12,500 bases of DNA. It comes from Chrysomallon squamiferum (lineage: Eukaryota > Mollusca > Gastropoda > Neomphalida > Peltospiridae). The stretch lies in contig CM022674.1 of assembly GCA_012295275.1 (NCBI GenBank), positions 12,869,864 through 12,882,363 on the forward strand, written 5' to 3'. This document shows, one piece after another, positions 8,472 through 12,500 of the stretch (positions are counted from its first letter, which is position 1; each line of letters opens with the position of its first letter). The notes beneath the pieces are model-generated. The model saw only the letters and a program-made list of their open reading frames with translations. It was not told the origin of the DNA and ran no database searches. The position numbers and the translations under genes were made by a program.

Positions 8472-8931
8472 ATAAAAATTATTTTGTGAGTACATTTCAT
8501 GTATATATATATATACTTACATCCTTTCACACAGTACACAAACACAGAGAATCAAATAAATTTTCACTTAAACTTCAAACTGATAAAAACAACAACAACA
8601 ATCATAATAAACAAAAAATATAATAAGTATATCAGAAAATAAAATATACCTCAGAATTAAAAATAATTACCATCTATACTTTAAATAAACACAGTTTCTT
8701 CAAAACGTTAACAGAATGTACAGCGTATTCTAAAACGTTATTTTAGAAAACATTGTAGTGAAACCCGCACACTCAGTCTTTGTATGGCATTTATTGTATT
8801 TATGTCAGCATGTTAATCAAGGTCATATTACAACTTAAGGGTGTAGAATGTTATCTTGATTTTTTTTTTCTTCTCCATATTTGCTCGCTTATTCTCAGAG
8901 AATCAAAATGTTACCCCAGATTTCTGATTAT
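8472..8931. other. Unique AT-rich stretch
   Basis: Contains the self-complementary GTATATATATATATAC (8501-8516), an AAC patch (8587-8602) and a T run (8862-8870). The 148-codon frame crossing its right part has no ATG start and passes straight through the next ATT array as poly-Ile, so it is not supported. Confidence 0.45.
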
Positions 8932-8954
8932 TAATATTATTGTTGTTGTTGTTG

Positions 8955-9027
<73 letters not shown>
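8932..9027. repeat. Compound (ATT)(GTT)(ATT)n array
   Basis: A few ATT units, five GTT units (8940-8955), a short T run and then about 22 clean ATT units to 9027. The ATT/GTT neighbour pairing repeats that seen at 1981-2074. Confidence 0.93.
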
Positions 9028-9028
<1 letters not shown>

Positions 9029-9633
9029 CAAACATACATACTTATAATATTTTGGACAGTCAAAGATAATGTAGGAGATCGTCAAATAATTTCAAAAACT
9101 TTCTTATTTGAGATCGTAATAGGTGCGCTGTCTACAGAAGAAAAAAAGAAAAAAAAACCCACGACCCTTGTGTTTTCAGTATTTCTTGATGATATGCTTA
9201 TTACGACATTTTCTGCAGTTCTCTGAGTTCAAATCACTGCATTACGCGGCCAACAGAGTCAAGTAGCTCTAAAAAGACGAAAATGTTCAACATTCAGAAC
9301 TGTCTGCCATTTTCAGTCCTAATCACGCGATATGACGTAACAATAACGTGATACTTCGCAATTTTCATTTAAAAGAATATTGCAGTGTCTCAAATGTTTT
9401 CCTTTTTTTTACAGATTAATTTGTTTAATATTTTCGCTCTGATTATGATTGATCAGATTTATGTTAATTTTAAATTAATATTTTTAAGAATGTTTTGTCA
9501 GATATGCTTTCCTAAACTTTGCTGTTAAAACAAACAAGAAAAATGAAATATATAGGAAGGGAAATAACTCTTGACGACGTACTCAATTAAAATTGCAGAG
9601 GAAAAGGTACGGCATAATGCGACTTGAAAAATA
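9028..9633. other. Unique stretch with a mollusc-like motif
   Basis: Non-repetitive. GAGTTCAAATCACTG at 9225-9239 loosely resembles a Pol III B box, but no A box was found upstream. ATCACG (9322) and CGTGAT (9347) are inverted around a TGACGTAA element (9333). GGAAGGGAAATAACTCTT at 9556-9573 resembles an AAGGGARATAACTC motif remembered as common in mollusc repeats. No gene was seen. Confidence 0.4.
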
Positions 9634-9948
9634 CAGTAATAATAATAGTAATAATAATAAGAAGAAGAAGAAGAAGAACAACAACAACAACCACAACAAC
9701 AACAACAACAACAATAACAACCTCAAGAACAACAAGAACAGCAAAGTGATAGCGACAACAAAAACAATAATAAAAAATATAGTAATAGTAATAATAAGAT
9801 GAAGAACAACAACAACAATAACAATGATATCAACAACAACAATAACAACAAAATTACTATTAATAAAATAATAATAATACGAAGAAGACGAAGACGAAGA
9901 ACATCAGTAATAATAATAATAATAATAATAATATAATAATAATAATAA

Positions 9949-9979
<31 letters not shown>

Positions 9980-10020
9980 AAGAAGAAAAAGAACAACAAT
10001 GATAACAACAACAATAACAA
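9634..10020. repeat. Four AAT>AAG>AAC compound triplet modules
   Basis: Triplets switch in the same order, AAT then AAG then AAC, four times: from about 9634, 9780, 9867 and 9905. The first and last modules both begin CAGTAATAATAAT, 271 bp apart. The last contains a pure AAG run of about 13 units at 9950-9987. Open frames read as Asn/Lys or, on the other strand, Leu/Phe strings and are artefacts. Confidence 0.88.
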
Positions 10021-10480
10021 AACTACTGTAATCCAGCTTTCCCCAGTTCCTCTCGTTGAAAATAAACATTTTTGCCTCGCGATAGAGATGACCATTGTGA
10101 CCGATATCCAAAAGTACTTTTGAAAGCTGCAACATTTTATTTTATTTTATTTTTTTTTTTTCGCTTGGTTTAACATTTAATTGAGTCGAACGAAAATTGT
10201 TAATCTTTTATTTTAAAGTCAATCCCCAGAAACGAAAATCGAAACTTCGAGAAATCTAATACGTCACGAAAATAAGACTATAGAATTTCTGCTAGTGAAA
10301 TGACGCAGCAAAAGTGATTGAAACGTCTGTCTGTGTGTGGCAGTGGAGGGGGGGTGAGGTGGGTAGGTGGGTGGGTGAGTTTAATTTCTCTTGTTTTGCT
10401 GCCGTGTTAAAATACGCAGTAAATTTCTGTCACTGAAATGGACTTTGTTTCTACTTGTTTTATTATCATTATCACCAAAC
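10021..10480. other. Unique stretch between inverted triplet modules
   Basis: Separates the direct AAT>AAG>AAC modules from their inverted counterpart. It holds the 14-bp palindrome CAAAAGTACTTTTG (10109-10122), a TTTTA/T-run tract (10136-10161) and the G-rich motif at 10348-10375. The - strand frame over 10020-10135 has mixed composition for about 38 codons before turning into poly-Val/Leu. It has an ATG, but no family is recognised and a chance frame is more likely. Confidence 0.4.
10348..10375 (+). other. G-quadruplex motif
   Basis: Four G runs of at least three (10348-10354, 10361-10363, 10369-10371, 10373-10375) are separated by loops of 6, 5 and 1 bases, fitting the canonical G3+N1-7 pattern. 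It is the only such motif noticed in the window and stands out in AT-rich DNA. Confidence 0.75.
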
Positions 10481-10484
10481 ACCA

Positions 10485-10665
10485 TTGTTGTTGTTAATAT
10501 TATTATTATTTTGGCTATTGTTGTTGTTGTTGTTGTTGTTCTTCTTCTTCTTATTATTATTAATCTTGCTATGGTTATTGTTACTGTTGTTATTATTACA
10601 GTTACTATTATTATGATTGTTGTTGTTGTTGTTGCTGCTGGTGCTGCTGTTATCGTTGTTGATGT
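10485..10665. repeat. Compound ATT/GTT/CTT/GCT array
   Basis: GTT, ATT, CTT and GCT triplets are mixed. The core 10516-10563 runs GTT, then CTT, then ATT, which on the - strand reads AAT>AAG>AAC, the same module as at 9634-10020 but inverted. Open frames read as poly-Val/Ile or poly-Asn. Confidence 0.88.
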
Positions 10666-10722
10666 TATAATAACAAAAACAGGACGTCATCTGTAGACAC
10701 ATTGACATCCCCTGCTTCCACA

Positions 10723-10800
10723 TAAAATAAATAAATAAATAAATTAAAAATTAAATTATATAAATAAATAATAAAAAACAACAACAATAACAACAAACAA
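10723..10800. repeat. (AAAT)n and AAC-rich tract
   Basis: Five AAAT units are followed by AATTAAATTATAT variants and then AACAACAATAACAACAAAC. Confidence 0.8.
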
Positions 10801-11220
10801 AAATCCTTTTTAAACATTTTCTGACAACGTTCTATAATACTATTATTTTTCTTTTTTTTTACAAACCCTGTTTATTTTGATCTTAACAAAATGTAACATT
10901 AGCTAACAAATGCTGTTTCCCTTTCTAACCTTTTCTTCAAATGAGAGCTCTGGACGAAATTAAAATTACCTGAACTCTAATGTAATTATAAAAAAACATC
11001 ATTCAGACTCATTAAACTGAGGGTGATTGCATCATCTTGAACCTCGTCACAGCTGAGATGATAATTATATTTTTCGTGATTATCAGATTGATCATAATCA
11101 TCATTATAATAATTATAGTCATTACAGTAAGAATAATTATTTGAGTGAAAGAAATCTTAATCATTGTTAATGTTAAAAATCTCATCATACAGGTAATTTT
11201 CGTGATTAAGCGACTCATCG
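10801..11220. other. Unique to weakly repetitive AT-rich stretch
   Basis: Unique to about 11040. A TTTTCGTGATTA 12-mer then occurs at 11071 and 11197 (126 bp apart) amid ATAATCATCATTATAAT sequence, suggesting the decayed left part of the CATCAT minisatellite. No gene was seen. Confidence 0.4.
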
Positions 11221-11530
11221 TTAGGAAATCATTATAATCATCATCAATACAGCTTCATCATCAACATAGTCACCATCAATACAGTCTCATCATCAATAGA
11301 ATCTCATAATCATCATCATGAATATAGCCTCATCATCATCATCATCAATCATCAATATAATCTCAACACATAATCATAGCCTCATCTCAACATCTCGACA
11401 GTCTCATCATCCATAATCATCATCAATACAGTCTCATCATCAACATAATCATCATCAAGTCATCATCAATACAGTCTCATCATCAACATAGTCATCATCA
11501 ATATAATATCATCATCATTATAATCATTAG
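11221..11530 (+). repeat. CATCAT-based minisatellite
   Basis: The unit is approximately TCATCATCAATACAGTC followed by TCATCATCAACATAG, in all about 30-43 bp. CATCAATACA starts at 11244, 11275, 11421 and 11464. ACAGTCTCATCATC occurs four times, near 11281, 11398, 11428 and 11471. Triplet CAT runs sit inside a longer unit, so slippage and unequal exchange have both acted. Decayed ATCATCATT sequence continues to about 11560. Confidence 0.75.
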
Positions 11531-11560
11531 CACTGTCATCATCATTACCATCACGTTTAT

Positions 11561-11727
11561 ATCATTACAAACCTAATTATCTTCTTTACTACTAATATAA
11601 TTTTTTTAAAGGTAATAATAATAAATTATATATTACACGTCATTACAATCATTAGTATCATCATCATTATTCCATTGTCTTCTTTACCATAAAGTTTATC
11701 ATAATAAATTTTAAAATAAAAAATTAT
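11561..11727. other. AT-rich spacer with CAT remnants
   Basis: Contains CATTACAATCATTAGTATC-type sequence related to the minisatellite on its left, and TTTACCATAAAG. Nothing else was recognised. Confidence 0.45.
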
Positions 11728-11750
11728 GAATAATAATAATAATAATAATA

Positions 11751-11798
<48 letters not shown>

Positions 11799-11898
11799 GT
11801 AATAATAATAATAAATAAATAAATAAATAAAAAAAATAAATAAAAATAAAATAAAATAAATAAATAATAATAATAAAATAATAATAAACAAAATACAA

Positions 11899-11946
<48 letters not shown>

Positions 11947-11961
11947 AAATAAATAAAATAT
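11728..11961. repeat. Compound (AAT)n(AAAT)n array
   Basis: About 28 AAT units with two AGT variants (11728-11811) pass into AAAT units with AAAAT and AAT variants (11812-11961). The cleanest AAAT run is 11900-11942. Open frames on the - strand read as poly-Tyr/Leu/Ile and are artefacts. Confidence 0.94.
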
Positions 11962-11965
11962 AATT

Positions 11966-12140
11966 TGACGTTTTCACCGGGACAGTCTCGCGTACAGACA
12001 AACTTGTTCGTGTCTGATGTCAGCCACATTCTTATCAGCCACTCGGTCACGTTGTGGCCGTTGCTGATGACGAGACGAGGTCACGTGACGCGACACAACG
12101 ACGGCCCGCTGTTTGTTTTTCGTGTCTCGGTTCCCGTTCT
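11966..12140. promoter_or_regulatory. CpG-rich islet with palindromic E-box
   Basis: Nineteen CpG dinucleotides lie between 11969 and 12136, in sequence of about half GC, inside strongly AT-rich arrays. GTCACGTGAC at 12080-12089 is a perfect 10-bp palindrome carrying a CACGTG E-box, and TGATGACGAG lies just before it. This could be a promoter, enhancer or exon. There is no obvious transcription start or TATA arrangement. An exon alternative on the - strand is listed separately. Confidence 0.35.
11978..12063 (-). CDS. Candidate internal exon, 86 bp, unproven
   Basis: Reading the - strand, a pyrimidine-rich stretch ending TCATCAG (12070-12064) could be a 3' splice site, and CCCG/GTGAAA (GT at 11977-11976) a weak 5' splice site. 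The 28 codons between include HNVTEWLIRMWLTSD and later FVCTRDCP, a mixed composition with one N-glycosylation sequon and two cysteines. The frame is stopped at 12081-12083 upstream and runs into the AAAT array downstream, so it could only be coding as a spliced exon. The + strand is also open here. No domain family is recognised. Confidence 0.15.
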
Positions 12141-12258
12141 TGTTACTTTTGTAAAAAAAACCTTCCTACTGTGCTCTTTTAAAACCTTTTTAAATTTTTT
12201 TTTTTTTTAATTTTTTTTTTTTAACTAACTTTCCAAAAAAAAAAAAATGTTGTTGTTG

Positions 12259-12259
<1 letters not shown>
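12141..12259. repeat. T and A homopolymer cluster
   Basis: T runs at 12195-12208 and 12211-12222 and an A run at 12235-12247 lie within 55 bp and could pair as a T/A hairpin. GTT units at 12249-12258 lead into the ATT array. Confidence 0.8.
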
Positions 12260-12298
<39 letters not shown>

Positions 12299-12302
12299 GA
12301 TG

Positions 12303-12344
<42 letters not shown>
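12260..12344. repeat. (ATT)n microsatellite, one interruption
   Basis: ATT units are broken once by ACTATGATG (12293-12301). They are oriented oppositely to the AAT array at 11728-11811, across the CpG-rich islet. Confidence 0.93.
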
Positions 12345-12399
12345 GCTGTTGTTTCTGTTGTTGTCATTTTTACTTACTTATTCTTACATATGATTCCTT

Positions 12400-12495
12400 T
12401 TTTATATTTCTTTATTTCATTTCATTTCATTTTCTTTATTTTCTTTATTTTCTTTTATTTTATTTTATTTTATTTATTTTTTATTTTTTATTTTA
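12400..12495. repeat. TTTCA / TTTTA pentanucleotide tract
   Basis: Three TTTCA units (about 12414-12429), TTTCTTTAT variants (12431-12455) and TTTTA units (12453-12493) form a graded pentamer array running to the right window edge. Confidence 0.8.
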
Positions 12496-12500
12496 CGAAA

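Noticed and set aside
8780-9226. A 148-codon + strand frame
   Set aside because: It has no ATG at its start, crosses the ATT array as poly-Ile and shows no domain on either side of it.
9225-9239. GAGTTCAAATCACTG as a Pol III B box
   Set aside because: No A box lies 30-60 bp upstream and no SINE body or tail follows. One short match is expected by chance.
9634-10020. CRISPR array or prokaryotic origin iterons
   Set aside because: The repeats are triplet slippage products without constant-length repeats and unique spacers, and the window has no prokaryotic gene content.
9904-10135. Two overlapping - strand frames with mixed composition over 10020-10135
   Set aside because: About 38 codons look protein-like, but two frames look equally so, both run into repeat-encoded poly-Val/Leu/Phe, and no splice sites or family were recognised.
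11965-12210. An 81-codon + strand frame over the CpG islet
   Set aside because: It begins at TTG with no ATG start, ends in poly-Phe over a T run and competes with an open - strand frame. Low A/T content in part of the islet explains the lack of stops.

Overview
This window looks like gene-poor nuclear DNA from an animal, probably an invertebrate and possibly a mollusc. The base composition is AT-rich. Simple-sequence arrays (AAT/ATT, AAC/GTT, AAG, AAAT, TAC, TATG, AG/CT, AC/GT, CAT) fill about a third of it by rough addition. There are no closely packed open frames, operon-like ribosome sites or other signs of a prokaryote. The mollusc suggestion rests on general repeat style and one remembered motif at 9556-9573, so it is weak. 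The common cephalopod tRNA-derived SINE was looked for and not seen, which mildly disfavours octopus or squid.

No protein-coding gene is supported. Every long open frame is a translated microsatellite (poly-Asn, poly-Ile, poly-Leu, poly-Val, Cys-Val or Tyr-Val strings). Two short stretches with balanced composition are recorded as weak coding candidates: a 24-codon frame at 6328-6402 (+) and a possible 86-bp exon at 11978-12063 (-).

Layout. 1-300: GAT-rich and CA-rich simple DNA. 305-1000: an old, diverged tandem repeat with a ~50-bp unit, 55 bp where best preserved. 1289-1363: an uninterrupted AG array. 1870-2475: AAAT, ATT/GTT and AAT/AAC/GAT arrays, with ATT and AAT facing each other as inverted arms. 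2480-3300: mostly unique DNA with a short duplication showing CpG decay. 3300-3620: AAC/AAT arrays. 3769-4173: a 9-bp tandem repeat followed by a diverged ~123-bp tandem. 4556-5204: TG, CATA, TC and AC arrays. 5205-6440: unique, with a T-rich tract and a GC-rich islet. 6445-6668: a possible tRNA-derived SINE. 6960-7300: TATG/TG array. 7761-7800: a likely hAT-type transposon terminus, closely followed by a 340-bp TAC array and an AAT array. 8230-9633: unique DNA with two ATT arrays. 9634-10020: four successive AAT>AAG>AAC modules, echoed in inverted orientation at 10516-10563. 10348-10375: a G-quadruplex motif. 11221-11530: CATCAT-based minisatellite. 11728-11961: AAT then AAAT. 11966-12140: a CpG-rich islet with a palindromic E-box. 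12195-12495: T/A homopolymers, ATT and TTTTA/TTTCA arrays.

Nothing here forms a recognisable gene system. The interest lies in repeat architecture: nested compound triplets, head-to-head arrays that could fold into long hairpins, diverged minisatellites, a transposon end beside an expanded array, and small GC/CpG islets that stand out from the background.
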